Shown here piece by piece: positions 11,401-25,900 of a DNA stretch of 64,000 nt (position 1 is its first letter; the number at the start of each line of letters is the position of its first letter). The notes under the pieces were generated by a model, which saw only the letters and a program-made list of their open reading frames with translations, made no database searches and had not been told where the DNA came from. The DNA comes from Pelodera strongyloides (lineage: Eukaryota > Nematoda > Chromadorea > Rhabditida > Rhabditidae). The position numbers were made by a program, and so were the translations under genes. Location: NCBI GenBank assembly GCA_036852015.1, contig JAANDG010000241.1, forward strand, positions 62,001 to 126,000. The letters are read 5' to 3'.

Positions 11401-14400
11401 TGGCTTATCATCAAGATCGGCGGCAACGTTTGGTCTGGAAATCGTGACATAAAATTAAGCAAAGCAAGCGACATGTTTGATAATGAATGGTTCAAAGAAT
11501 CTGTTTTGTGGAACCTCACAATTGCTTACATGGGTTGTGGTGCCGCAACATTTTCGGTCTTGGCTGAGTGAATTGCAGGAGGTCTCGGCTCGAAACCAGG
11601 AGGGTTGGGTGCTAGTGTGGCTTCGTTATCAGGAACTGGAGGCTCTGGACCTAGTACATCCTAAAACGCAACCCATTCAAAATCGTAACTTGGGTTTGTA
11701 TATCCTAAATCCTTCAAGCATTTTAGGGTCTATTTTGTTTACCTCATGAGAATCGTCCTCGAACGACTTGACCCTATCCGGAATTTCTTGCAGAACATTT
11801 CTGTCTTCTTCTGACAGTGTTTCTCCTTGTAGTTCTTCGTTACTGTAATCGGAGATGGCTGGCGGAGCCGGTTCAATGCTCGGCTCCTTAGGCTGAAACG
11901 TTGTGTTGGATGACTCGAACAATAAGTGTAAGTGTCGTGGAACCTTTCGTCCTCTAGTGCTTAGTAACAAATTGTTAGATTACCTGTTGCGTTGGTGCTT
12001 GGGTCGGAGCATGTGTCGATTGTGTAGTTGTTGGAACTGTAGCAGGCGAAGTTTGAATTGTTGTCTGGCGAGTTGTCGGCAAGCTCACATAATGTGTTCT
12101 ACCACGAGCTAGAAAAATATGTATGACACAACGTATTCAATAAAAATTTAAAAAAAAAAAATTTTTTAATGCGGTGATACATACATATTCTACATAAGTA
12201 GTCAACTCACGAGTGCAGTAAGACTCGCAATCGGTCAGAGTCTCGAACTGATTCTCGTTTCCGCCTTGTCCTTCATAAACAAACTGTTCGCATCTCAAAT
12301 TCTTCATGTTGAAGTACCATTTGACGTTATAGCCACGTCCGAAGCCTTGATCACGCTCAAGAGCACAACGATCAGGTACCTGAAAGCGTTGTAACCACAA
12401 AACTGAACAGCTTATAGGCAATGCAGTGAGCGCCAAGCCAAGAAATACATTAATTAATTTTACATCTGAAAGAAGTCAAATAAAGTACCTGAGAAAGGAC
12501 ATTGATAGGTCGGTGCATTGGAACACAGCGAAGTTCGCAAGTAGCCCGATCCATGAAGTTGTTTGCATTGCCTCCGCAGTTTCCAAACGAAAATTGCTCG
12601 CACTGTCCGGTTTGAGCGTTGAAGAACCTTTAAAAAAATCTCACTAATAAAATTCATAAAAAAAAAAGTCTACGAAAATTGTCTGATCTTAAGAGCGGAA
12701 AAAACATACCATCTGGGTACGTAGTTTCGGCAGACACCAGCATCTGGAGGCATGGCACAAACAATAACTGCATTGAAAGTTTCTTCACGGTGGCGCTGAG
12801 AATTGTTCGTCTAAATTTTTTGGATAAAACAATTACAAAACGAAAATGAATGTCAGATGTATGTTAGCGATAAACAATAATACCTGCGTGGGAGCAGATT
12901 CAGTGGCCCTGTTGCGAGGAGGTTGAGTAGCGCTGGATGGGACATCTGTCTTAACGACCTTTTGGGATGTAGGCTCTAAAAAATTTCAATTAACGCTGGG
13001 ATGATAAACCATGTGATGTGAACAAATGGTTTCTCATGCAAAAAACTTCGTTTATGCTTTAATAATCAACGACAGATTTAGCGGATAGATTAAAACCAAC
13101 AAGAAAAAGCATGCATACCCAAATTGTCGATTTCGTCGATGTTGACTCCCTGCATTGAACGGCCAATTCCCACAGGTGCTAGAGGAACAGGTTCTCGGCC
13201 AGCCGCGTCAGGTTGTACAGGAATGGGAGTGGTTGAAACGGTTGTAGCAGGCGATGCCGTTGTTGATGGTGCAGAAGTAGTGGTTGTGGCAGCAACAGTT
13301 GTTGTCGACTCCACCGTAGTGGTAGCAACCACTGTAGTGGAAACTGGAGGTGCAGATGGTACATTTGCAACTCCTCCAGCAACTCCACGAACATTATCTG
13401 AATCGGAATCTTCGTTTTCTTCATCATCAGTAATATCTTCATCTTCTTCTTGGGGTGCGGTTTCAGTAGTGGCATCGATTGTCTCACTTTCTGTACTTTC
13501 AATGAGATCCTCTTCATCTTCATCGGCTATTGCATTCTCAGTGACAGTGGCAGTGCGGGATGTGTCCTCAACGGTAGTTTCGGATTGAACAGGAGTGACA
13601 TTTTCAGAGGTTGTGGTAGGCTGCAAAGTGGTCACGGGTACGGTGGTTGTCGCCGCCACAGTGCTCAAAGTGCTCGTGGAAATTGTCGTTGATTCAGTGA
13701 AGTCCGCCGTGGGAGTGCGTGTGTGCTCTTCAACAACTACAAACTCGGGTTTATTGAGCTTCTTTGGCTGAATTTTCACTTCTTTGAGATGCGGTGCATT
13801 ATAACTTGACGTAGCTTCAAGTGTTGTGCGTGTGGAAGGAGACATTGTGGATTCTGTGTTCTGTGTAGCAGGATTTGCAGATACGGTAGTCTCAATATCC
13901 GATGCTTCAAAGTCATCATCGGTAGTCTCCACTTCCTCCTCTTCGCTTTCTTCCGAATCGAGAGTTGGTGTAGTACTAGGCAAATCAAATTGTTCAGCAT
14001 TTGTGGATGATGTGCTGGTTTGCTGATGCTCAGTGCGAGCACTGGATATTTCCTCGCCCGAAACTTCTTCCATGACAGTCGTCTCAAACATTTCTGACGT
14101 AGAAGTCGTACTGGTCGGAACGTCCTCGGGTGTAGTTGCTTCTGTCTGCGCAGTAATAGACACATCGGGCGAGTTGAAAGTCACAGGAGGGACAGCTCTT
14201 GGTGGTGTAATGTCTTCAACTTGTTCTGACTTTTCATTGTCTGTGCCAGGAGGGTTTGGAGCATCAATTCCAGCCTCTGTGGATGAATCAAGTTGCTCAG
14301 TGGTTGCCAGTTTCTCGAGTGTGGTGAGTGAAATAGGGTGAATTTCCATGTTCTGCTTGCCAAATGCAGCGGCTCGCATTGGTGGTGTGGCAGGAACATA

Positions 14401-17400
14401 TTGTGCGTTGTTTACTTCTGGAGTGGCTGACACTGCAACCTGAGGTACGCCTGCAGCCGCGATTTTTGGTGGAGAGCTGACAAACCCTGCAAGTGGGACA
14501 GCTGTGCTAGGAAAAACAGTCGTGGCAATTGGAAGGGTGTGTACAATAGTCGTTGTGCTTTCACTCAAGGGCACAATACGCAAATGCTCATGCAGCGCCT
14601 TCGGTTCATTCGGATTATTGGATGCTGAAAGCGAAATAATATTGAGGTGCTTTGGTGTGGTGGTGGTGACATTGGTGATGTTCGTGAACGAATGAGTGCG
14701 TGAAAATGGTATAATGGCTTTAGCCGGATCAGTGTGTGTAATCGTGGAAGAAAATGTAAGATTGAGAAGAGACATGTAATGTGGAAAGTTGTCTTCTACT
14801 GTTGGACGGGACGCTTTTGAAGAAGCTGTGACAGGAGGCTGCTGCAAGAATAGAGGAATTTTGTTATCAATGTCTGTGAGTTCCCGCAGTTGTTTTGACT
14901 CGCTGCCTGGAATTACAACCGGTAGCGAAATTGTTACAAGAGGTTCAGAGTCGAGTACGTGTTCCTTATACAATGCGTGACCTCTATGTTCTTTGGCGTC
15001 ATTTAGATTTCGTGGCAATGTAGTTTTAGAAAGCTTTTCCTTAAGTTGTTTTGCATGTTTCAAGAACCCATGCACCACTTCAATTTCAGCATTTTCGTTA
15101 ACGGCTCGGCTCATTTGATTGACATTTTCGTCTGCATTCGGGAGTGGAACAGTCTCTTGTTTGTTTGAATTTTCTGAGCCTTCTGGAAGAGCTTCACTCA
15201 TTGCTTTGGAAAACTGCAATCGGTTTTGAAGATCCCTGAATTTCGTAGCAAACTGCTCAAATTCGTCAATCATCTCTTGTTGCGTTTCAACATCGTCGAA
15301 AATTTCATTGTCATTGGTGTGAAGGTTAGCCTCCAGTTGGGCAATGTTTGCGTTTCCCATAACCGAAGATGATTTTGGTATATCTCCGTCAAGTTTCACA
15401 GCTGTATAGCTGTTATTTTTTCTTGCCGTTGGGTGAGCTGTTCCCAAGATATATCTTGTCAATTTATCACTTCCGGTGTGCACAACTGTTCTACGAATTT
15501 CGTTAGATGGCTTTGGAATAATTATTCTTCTCGGTGTTTCTATGGTTGAATCGACTGCCATAGTATGTGTCGCGACAGCGTTGTTCTGCACTGAGTGTAA
15601 CAGCCGATTTCGGAAATCGTTCTTTACCTTGTCGGCGTAAGCTTTTTCGTTAAAGGTTGTTTTAGCTTCGCTTTCTGGGGGTGTTTTTCGCCCATCGATA
15701 TTCGTACTTAGAGTAACCGTTTCCGCAGTGAACATAGGTTCAGTCATTTCGATGAGAGCAGTTTCCGATTCCGAATAATTTGATAGCATTAACATAGTTG
15801 CAGCAGGAATTGTAGCCTGAGTAGTTTTTAGAGTATGCGACTCTTCCGCTTCTGCGGGTCGTTCAACAGAGTCTCTCAAGTCCGGTGCTTCAAGCAATTC
15901 AAGATCGTCGACCATTTTCGCAGCTACCGATGCACGCATGTCTTCTTCAGTCTTCGCCGCTAATTGCTTTATTGCTCCCTCTTTCTTGCTCTCATGAAGC
16001 GAGTTCATGACCGTTCTGGTTTTCGGCGTTGAGGCAACATTTTCTTTATCTAGACCACGCTGAATCTCATGTTTGTTATCGTGTACGAGTTCCTTTGTGG
16101 GCGTTTGGTCACGACCAGCTCCCGTGAGAATTACTCTTGTGAGGGACTTGTCGTCTGTGTTTACAATGACTTGTCCTGGTAGTTCGCGTGGAGGTGTTGC
16201 ATAAGTTTGATCCTCAAAGAACTCATCGTGAGTGGAAGTCGTGCCAGTTGAAGTTGTCTCGGCGAAATTCATTAACAACGGCATAGTGCTTAATTTTGGA
16301 GTTGCTGATCGATCTTCTGATTCTGACTCTCCAGCTGAATTTTCTTGCGTCGGTAGAGAATGGGAAGACATTCGAGTATTGGTCAAGGTTACCACTGGGG
16401 TTTCGGTATGCAGTTTATTTGATATGGTGCTCGTGGATATACCCTGGCCAAGTTGCATTTTCTTGTCCGTGATCTGAGATGACGTCTCCTCATGATTCGG
16501 CGAAATGTTGTTTTCACCTTCTGGCACACTTGCTGTGAGGATGCTCTGTGACTGGTCTTTTTCAGGCCGGTCTTCTAGATGTGGACTTTGATTAATCTGG
16601 TGACTATGTTGGATAGCCTCCGAGGTTGTTTTTAATTCCAATGACACCACACTATTCTCAACTAGCGTTTTTGGCGCATCTATGATCCTTTGTCCTTCTT
16701 TTTCTACTGTGCGCTGTCCCGCGACAGCTCGATAACTGGACCGTCCATAGTATTCTGGCACCATCGGAGGTGACGGATAACGGGGTTCTTCGCCAAGAAC
16801 CTGCGTCTCTGGTCTTTTTGGATAAGTTGGAGCGCTCTCTGCTCGTTGTGGTGTATCATCCTCCGGAAGGTTTCGTCGTGGCTCACTTTCAGTTATTGAT
16901 TGAGCTGTGTATCTCTGCGTCATCGTCTGAGGACCACTTGTAGTGGGTGGCATTTTTGTTTCTTTGACAAAAGGTATTTTTGTTGATTTGACGGCAGGCG
17001 TTTCCAATATATGTGGGATTTGCCGAGGTGGTGTTATAGGTGAAATGAATATCTGTCGGTGGATTGCTGGGTTAATGGGCCTAATTCTTAGGTGCAGTGT
17101 GTCGATAGGTTGCTTGTCATTAGTACTTGTTCGAGCAACTTGATCTCTATCATGTGGTATCTGAATAATCACAGGGTCCGTGTTGTTTTTCGGAATGACG
17201 GGGATTAAACTCGCAAAGGCAGACTTCTGCGCATCCTCTATGGTGATAAATGTTGACATAGGTTGAAAGTCTTCAAAATTCGGGGCCGCGATACTGGTGT
17301 TCATCTTCCTGTTTAATTCCGGAAGGATTTCGGAAACTCGTTTAACAAACTGTGCGAAGTGCTTTTCGATAACATCAGATGTGGGTGGTGCAGGTGGTGT

Positions 17401-20400
17401 TATTCCGTTTTGCTGATCGATGTTTCCTGTAAGAAAGTGATGTGTATTATAGTTATTTGCATTTAGCTTTAGTGCATCATGCAACAGCTATGAAGTGCGA
17501 AGAGTGTGCTATGTGAAAAAACTTGTGACATGAAAAATAGTCAGGATTAGTAAAGTTAGACCGAAAACAATCAAGGTTAGAAAAAGTAGAAAATCAAATG
17601 AACCGAAGACGCAGCAATCAATGTGAATGGAAATCTGTGAACTAAACATCACACGCACTGCAAATGTTGCGAAACTAATCAATTCATGCCATTCTCTAAA
17701 CTCGCAGATTCTCTGTTAATTAACACAACACTCGCTCGGCACAAGCCTGACTAGTTTTCTGTCACTAATTCTCTATTGCTATCATATATCTTTTCACAGA
17801 ATAATTACAATCATCCTATGTTAAATAAAAAGTTGAAGAACATACGTCCGAAACGAGCGCAGTGGATTTCGCATTCCTTCATTGTGAAGAAGTGATTGCG
17901 GTTTCCGGCACAACCGCCATACTGAATCAATAGAGTAATAAATATGAGCGCAAATAGATAGGAATTATTTGGCCACATAATTGTGATTAGCCGCGATGTA
18001 GTCCTATGAGCTAGGGTAAATAGAAATAGAACGGTGTTCTCTCAAAAAAAAGAACTTCGAAAATTGCGTGCCAACGTTGATTTTATCTTTCTTTCAGCGT
18101 TGAAATCTTGAGCGACTCTTTCTGGGCGATAACCCCTTTTGAGTCTGCGGTCACCGCTTTTGTCTGTGTACCACGGTAGAAGAAAGTAGACATACAAATA
18201 GGGTATCGTTCTGACCTTGTTCAAAGCAGTTCGAACTTCGTACTTCGTACTGTCATACGCATATCATCAATCGATCCAGATTATTAAAAAAATATTATCT
18301 TGTATAAATGCTCTATAAGGATTACCTTGAAAGCGTGGCACTGTCCATCTTCAAAGTTGAAATAGAAACGGTCAACGTAGTTCTTGCACGGTCCAGGTTC
18401 AACAGGTTGCATACACTTTTCTGTGATCTGACTTGGTACCACTGATGGTTGGAGGGGCTGAAGGCGCTGTGAGGCCTGTGTGTTCTGGGGACGTTCTGCG
18501 CGAACCTCTTCCTATAAATATAAAGTCATAATACAAAACACAAATAAAAATACCTGCCAGAATTATAAGTTCCGAAACTCCCAAATATGTTAACTTTGTT
18601 TTCCATACATTTGGTGCACTAGCACATGCAACACCCCGTAAATAAAGGAAACCATTTCGAGAAAAAAATATGATTCCTTTGTGCTTAAAATAAAATATCC
18701 CCCTGACAGGGAAATACATTATGCTTGAACCATCTCCTGGGAGCATAAAACAAGAGTACCTACCTCAATTCTGATCGGAATTTGCTGTGAGTTGGTCTGG
18801 ATCTGATGGAAGTTCTCGCGAAGAGCTTTTTCGTTGAACTGAGCGAACTGACGGCGAGGAGCATCAGTAGGTTTCTCGAACTCGGGAAGGGGAACCTTGT
18901 GGATGTTCTAAATTAGCATAATATTGTAGGTTGTTGTACGACTTTTTCCCCTTGTATTTGTTTCTTTGCCAATATACTCCACAATGAACACGTCGCGCTG
19001 GGGCAACTTTCTATGTTTCTTTTTTTTTGGTGTTTTGGTGTTTTTTCATGGTGTTTCTTTTTCAAAAGGTCTACTATTTTATGTACAAGAATGCGCTATT
19101 GGTAATTATTCATTTACATTAAACTTTAAAAAAAGAATACCTCCTGTGTTCGGACACTTTCAACTCGGATAGGGGCGGGAGGTGCAGGCGGGCGAGGTTC
19201 AAAACGTGGAGGTTCCACATGAACCGGGCGGGCAACTGGGGCTGGAGGTTGTGGTTGGAATGTTCTGGCGGGCTCAGGTTGGCGAACGGGAGCCGGGGCG
19301 GGAGGTGCTGGAGCACGCGGGGCTGGAGGAGCAGGTTGAGCCACTCGAGGAGCAGGGGGCTGAATAACAATCAATAAATTTGGTAATGGGGCTGTAGCTA
19401 TAAATGTCAACATAGCCCAACGTTCCCCATAATGATGTATGCGTCGCATTCTTCCTATTTCTTCTTATTCCTAGGGTAACTATTTATTTTCGTGCACATA
19501 TCAAGAAAATATTAATAATACCTACCTGTGCCGAAGCAGTCGGAAGTGCGGGTGGAACTGCCTGGTTGACAGTAACGCTGTTTCCATTGAAAGTAGGCTG
19601 TGGCAGCGGGCATACGCATTCCTGAGTAAATATGTCAATCAACACGATTCTTCCATTCTTTACGGGTGTATAAATCAAAATATTTTTATTATATTCTGTT
19701 ATAATTAGTATTAAAAATAAGTCAATATAGTTCATACCTGGCAACCTCTACGGTTCTTGAAGACAATGCATGGCTCGGCGCAGGCATTGATATCAATGCT
19801 AGGACACTGGGTGGCTGGTGGCATAGGAGCTGAAACATATATTATATGCTAATTATTTGTCCTTGCGTTTCCGGGAAACACTTAATGTCGCAAACCACGT
19901 GTCATACTACTTTAATTGTCAGGGATCTTATAGTTTACCAGGTGCATGTGGTCTGTTGCAGTTACAGATGAAGCATCCGTGGTGGTCGCGTACAAGTTGG
20001 CATCCTTCCAAGCAACGAGGAGTGGGAGGACACTGAAGGACTGGAGCAGCTTCGGTAGTTGATGCAGTCTTTGACTTGAGACACACACGACGACAGTCGG
20101 ATAGGGAAGCGAAGTTGTTTCCGTTTCCTGAACGATTTACTTTGTTTGGATGATAGTGTATTCGATTCTTCGGTCAAATGAGGTTTATTGGGCAAAATTT
20201 ATCGTGATCATAGGGTATTGAGCTTAGCTGTAATGATATTTTCAGCTCATGTTATTCCATCATTTATAATTTTGGGATTTTCCTCCTTTTTTTGATAGCT
20301 GCTCTTGTGTCGCATTTGACAAAACTTGTGCGCTGCATTTTTGAATGTGTGTGATAAATGATATACTACAGCTACAGTGCTCGGCACATTCTAATGGTAA

Positions 20401-22898
20401 TTACCTACCTGCACATCCTCCATAGGTAAACTGTTGGCAATCACCAGTGAGAGGATCGAAAGCAAATCTTCCAAAGGTGCCAGTACACGGTCCCTTATCT
20501 ACTGGATGATCGCAAATGTTGACAGTAGGAGGGGGCACATTAGCAGTGTTGGTGATTGCGGCTACCTAAATTCGTAATTCGTAAATACCTGCGCTGATTC
20601 AGCGCTAGAAATTACGGAATTTTTGCCAAGTGTTCGATAAACACAAAACGAAATTAGCCGCCTTATACCCGCGGAAATGTCCACCACAGCGAAGAGACGC
20701 AACATACGCGAGGGTGCGCCACTGTTGCGTGTTCAATCTAAGTAGGAGTAGGCACACCTGCCTGCGACACACTTGTTTGGAGGGGCTAGGCAGGTGCAAA
20801 CGCGTCACAAACCGCCGCAAGTGCACCACCGACTCAGACTGTCCACATGCGCGCCAACTAGAATTCTACACATTTCGCTCGCCTCCGAAATTAAACTGTG
20901 AGGTTGCTTATACCACAAACCTTGGGCCCTCCGCATTTCTTCTCGCAATCGGGCAGGGCGGCGAAGTTGTTTCCGTTACCGCCGCATCCTCCGTACGTAA
21001 ACTTGCGGCACTCCCCACTTTCGTGGTCGAAAGCAAATCTTTCAAAGACGCCATTGCATTCTCCAGCATCAACATCATGCAGACAAACATTGGCCACATT
21101 TGGAACTGAAATAATTTGGCTAAGTGCAATGTACCACTACCGTAATATAATTGACATCACTGTTACACTACTGCAAGATAATTGCGAACTAGGGATAATA
21201 ATAATTACAGTGAAATACATTCTACACTATGCAGCCGGGTTTCTAGTTTCTACGATAAAATCGATAAAATGTTGACTACATCTCGACAATAAGTTTCTAT
21301 TCATTCTGAAGACGCGGTTAGACTCTCATGCTCTCACTGTATATTAGCATACTTATTAGTCAGGGTTGATCAGTATTTAGTATTCATTAGTTATTCTCAG
21401 TCTCGCGCACATTAGTACAAATGTTTTATCACTATTTTGAAGTTAAAAGTTGAAAATTTAAGGTACAGTACTAAATGTCAAACTTAGGATTATTGATTTA
21501 CAAAGTTCGTAAACAAAATCGAAGCAAAAAAAAAATCCCTTTCCCAGCCAGGCATAGAAGTGAAACAAGTGAGGTGTTGTCGTGTGACCAGTGTTCACGT
21601 GCCGACTATTGATTAGTCATTTGGTCGATTTGGTTAAAAAAAAAGTCCGTATCCTACTTTCTTGGGGTTACACAATATGTAAATTTGTTGTGAGAAAGCA
21701 GCTAATTTGGTCACTGCGGTGGTGCATAGTAGAAGCTACGGCGTAAGTACTATAAGAAATACAATTCCGAATTTCGAGTGCTTAGTTTGTCAAATTCACC
21801 ATAGATGCTTTGTCAGTCGGTAAGTATAGTAAACTTTAAGTCCTAAAATTCTTTTTCTTCCTACAATTAAGATTTCAGCAGCTTTCAGTGCAAACGTGCT
21901 GGTGTGAGACTGTGAGATGAGAAAGTAGTACTGTTTCGCATGCACCGTGCATTATTCACCCTCTGTTTCAGCGCTCTCTTCGGTCATCTCACTCTCTCGC
22001 GGGGCTGCAGCGTCTGTTGGCTCTTTTCTCGTACCGTCACGTGAGCAAGTCAGCAGACATTCTTCGCGGGAAGCAAAGTTGTTTCCGTTTCCGGCGCATC
22101 CGGTATACGTGAACACTTCGCAGTTTCCGATTTCCGTGTTGAAGAACCACCGCACGAACTGTCCGCGACACGTGCCAGCGTCACGTGGATGTTGACAGCG
22201 ATTGCCTAAACAAGAGTGAAACCAAGGATGAGATGCAAGGCACAAAATAAAACTTCTAAACAAAAGTAAGTAAATTCAATGCACCGCACGTTTATTTTTT
22301 TGCTTTTTGCTTTCTTATTTGAGTGGTAAATTCTTCTAACGCTTGTACTGTTGCTATAGTTTTGTGTGGTGTATTATCAAGTTCTTCTTCTATTGCTAAA
22401 AATTTGTATGTAGTGTTTTATGAAGTAGGCTGGTTTTCCAATAAGTCGTTCAACCTTTAACGTCGAATTCCGCATCGTCGCTGCGCACAAAAAGAGTGTT
22501 AGCAGCGGGGCGCCGGGGTGAGCGAACACTTGCGGCTTACCTGTAGCGCACATGTGGCTCACTCTTTTTCTGCACAGCGATGATGCGGAGTTTCATCAAT
22601 ATTTACTTACACACGTTACGAACTTGAAACCATATGTAATAACTAAACAAATCCCAAGCATTTTCCTCTCCCACCACTTCCAAAACACAGCATGCAACTT
22701 ACAAACGATATAAATAAATAACTGAACTTGACAACAAAACAACTAGAATAACTCATGTGATCATGCGGACAAACGGAACGACACAACAAATATATGGAAA
22801 ATTATTAATATCCAAAACTCACTACGCTCCTTTTCGTTGATTTCTAAAAGTATGTTTGGATTAACATGATCCACTTCCTCGGTCCCTCGGTCTCACCA

Positions 22899-22931
<33 letters not shown>

Positions 22932-25900
22932 ATCTGTCTCTCCTCATCTTAGATCCTCCCTGTCTTCTCTGTTGCTTTCTCTATATCTTCTTCTCTTTTC
23001 CTGGCATTTGTCTCACATTGCTTATTCAATACATTTTAAAAAGAAAAGTGTCAACTTCTATAGCTGGTAAAATCTAAAACAACTCACTTTCGAGAAGCAT
23101 TTGCTGGTCTGGCACCTGAACAGGTTTTAGCGGGAACACTTTCTGAAGTGGTTCTCTGGTGGGTGGCGGGGGAGGCGTTGTGGTAGAGTGGGTCCTAGAA
23201 GATAAGAAGACGATGGAAATTTTTTTCAGGGAGGTTCAGTTTCAGGGGGTTCCAATGCTCTGCTTACCTTATCCCTTTAAAGTTTATCAGCATTCTGAAT
23301 AGGTATCTTTCATAAAAAGTTGTATTTTTCATAAAAAGTTGATTTTTTTTTCGAAAGAACAAAGGCGAAGAGACCTAGTTGTAATTTATATTCCCTCATA
23401 TAGTAATATGTAAAATTTTATGTTTTCTAAGCGAGATAACTTACGTGGTCGGTCTCTGAGTGGTCTCAGGGACACGGGTGGGCCGTTCGGTTGTGGTAGT
23501 GATTCTCACTGGGCCCGAGGCAGGTTGAGTGGGATTCAGAGTCTGGGCCACATGTCCATTTGTGAAGCGAGTTGGCTGGAAAATATATTGTTAGAGATAT
23601 TCCTGTCGGTGCAATTAGCTGCACATAAAGGACAAGCGTACTATTCCGGTTCCAGACGGGGCGTAGTATATTGTGAACGAACACTCCCGGATCTGTAGTT
23701 TCTGAAGCGCCTTACAAGCAAAGATGAGGTGTTCAATTTGTTTTTTACAGTATCCTTTTGATTTACTAAGAAAAAAAACAGCTCACCTTGGTAACATTGC
23801 ATCTCCTCTCACAATCTTCAACCTTTTCAAAGTTATTTCCGTTTCCATCGCATCCGCCATAGAAGAAATACTTGCATTCCTAAATAATTTATAATTTAAT
23901 CATTCCGTTTCTACCCTCTAGCATGTTGCCTTACAAACGACGATCTCGTACCCACAATAATTGTTTTTTACTAAAGATTTATATATACAAAAAACCGAAC
24001 TATGATATAAGGCTATTACTATTACTGCCGTATATGATACATACCCTTACCAACCGTTATTATCTTTTTTACAAAAAATATAAATAAATCCTAAAACAAA
24101 CTCTAGCATCTGGATTGTAGTAGAATCTGAGTTCATATCTATCGCAAGGTCCTCTTTCCTTGGGCATTTGGCACAGATCGGCGGGGGTGTTGGACTGCAG
24201 TGCTCCGACTGGAATACAATAATATGTAGAGATGATTTTAAGGTTTATGTAACACTTGTCTATTTTGTAATCTTTATTCCGTATTCATCCCGCCCTCCTA
24301 ATTGAATTATTCGCATAAAGGCTCGGATATGTGTGTGTAGAAAAATGTGGATAATCAAAATTCTGAGAAAAAATAATAGGTCTATCCATTTATGTTATAT
24401 TCTAGCTTGGTGTTATTAGAACTTACAAGTCTTCTCGGTTTCGGGGCAGCAGACGCTGCTTCCTTGTACAACAGAGCACTTATATCCGGTGGGGCAATCG
24501 CGCTTTTCACAGTTAATCGGGGTTCCAGCTACAGTCTTGAGGGGCTCGCCCTGAAAAACATATACTTATGAAGGTTTTCCATACTACAGCCAATAAAGAT
24601 TAGAAACGACTTGTTTGGAATAAAAGGGTGGTAATCACATACTAGGACTAGTAGGTCTTCCATGTTTATAAAGAGTGGTCAACGTCAACGTTACCTTTTC
24701 ACACTTGGCTGCAGTTCCCGGAGGTGGGGCGCATCTTGCCATACAAGATTCTTGATTCGGGTAATTATTTCCGTTTCCTCCGCATCCGGAATACTTGAAA
24801 GCGAAACACTTGTGCTGACTCTCATCGTAGAACCATCTGAAGTTTCATACACATTAACATGTTTTTACTGCGTTTTTTCAGTTTTTATTTTCTATCATGC
24901 CCGCCAACTTTCAAGCCTATCCGGGCTACTCTCTCTCTTGCGATTTGGGGCAAACCAAAGCGCGCACGCCACACTCGCCGCGCGACTATTTCGCGCCAGT
25001 TTCTCGCCGCTCGCCACTCAATATTCACCAAGTATTAGAATAAACTAACCTCTCAATGCTTCCGCTGCATGGTCCGATGGAAGATCCCCTCGTGCATTCA
25101 TTCGTTCTCATTGGAGAAGCGTTCAGAATCTGATGACAGTCCGGACGTCCGTGCATGCGCGAGTTGGGCATCTCAATTCCCTGCAAAATCAATACACTTA
25201 TAGATTAAATTTGTACTTATTTGACCCCTTAACTGTATTATACATTTCATGCAAATTATTATGAACACCAACACGCCTAGAACTATTTTACTTCTCAAAT
25301 AGAGTGTAGGAAGCTGATTGCCTACTTGTCTAATGAAAGATATTCGCCACATAAGTCAACTACAATAAAATCACAATGGTACCTACCCTTTCATCCACAC
25401 AGAAACATTGTCCTCCAGACGGTTCGCATTGCATTTTCTCGAAAGAACCATCATCAGTACAGGCTGGTTTGAATCCTCCACGAACGAGACCACCGCTCTG
25501 TGCACGACGACGCTCGCATTCTGCAAATGTTTCTTTACTTAGAATGTACGTTATTATATTTCTACATCTTATAATCTTTACTATACAATTACAATTCATA
25601 AAAGTTTTCTAAATGACACAGTGAGTATCGCACTGTGACCGATTCAAAGTACAAGTTTATATGTTTTACGCGTAGATTGCGGTGTGTATTCAACTGCATT
25701 ATATGCAAATTTGTTACCCTTTGTGCCCTTTCTGTGACAGTTTTGCATGTATTACCTGGGCATTCGGTCGTCCATCATCTGCTTCAACTGTAGTTCCGTA
25801 TACTAGAAGCAGCCAAATTAGCTTACCGGTTCTTGGCGCAGGGGTGCTAGACGCTGGTACTTCAGTATTAGTGGTAGGTGCTTCAGTAGTGGTACTCGGG

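Noticed and set aside
13124..14341. Plus-strand Val/Ser-rich open frames opposite the giant exon
   Set aside because: They are antisense shadows of the Thr/Glu-rich mlt-11 exon 24.
20630..21109. 159-codon plus-strand frame with many Cys
   Set aside because: It runs antisense to a Kunitz exon and across its intron; the real coding strand is minus.
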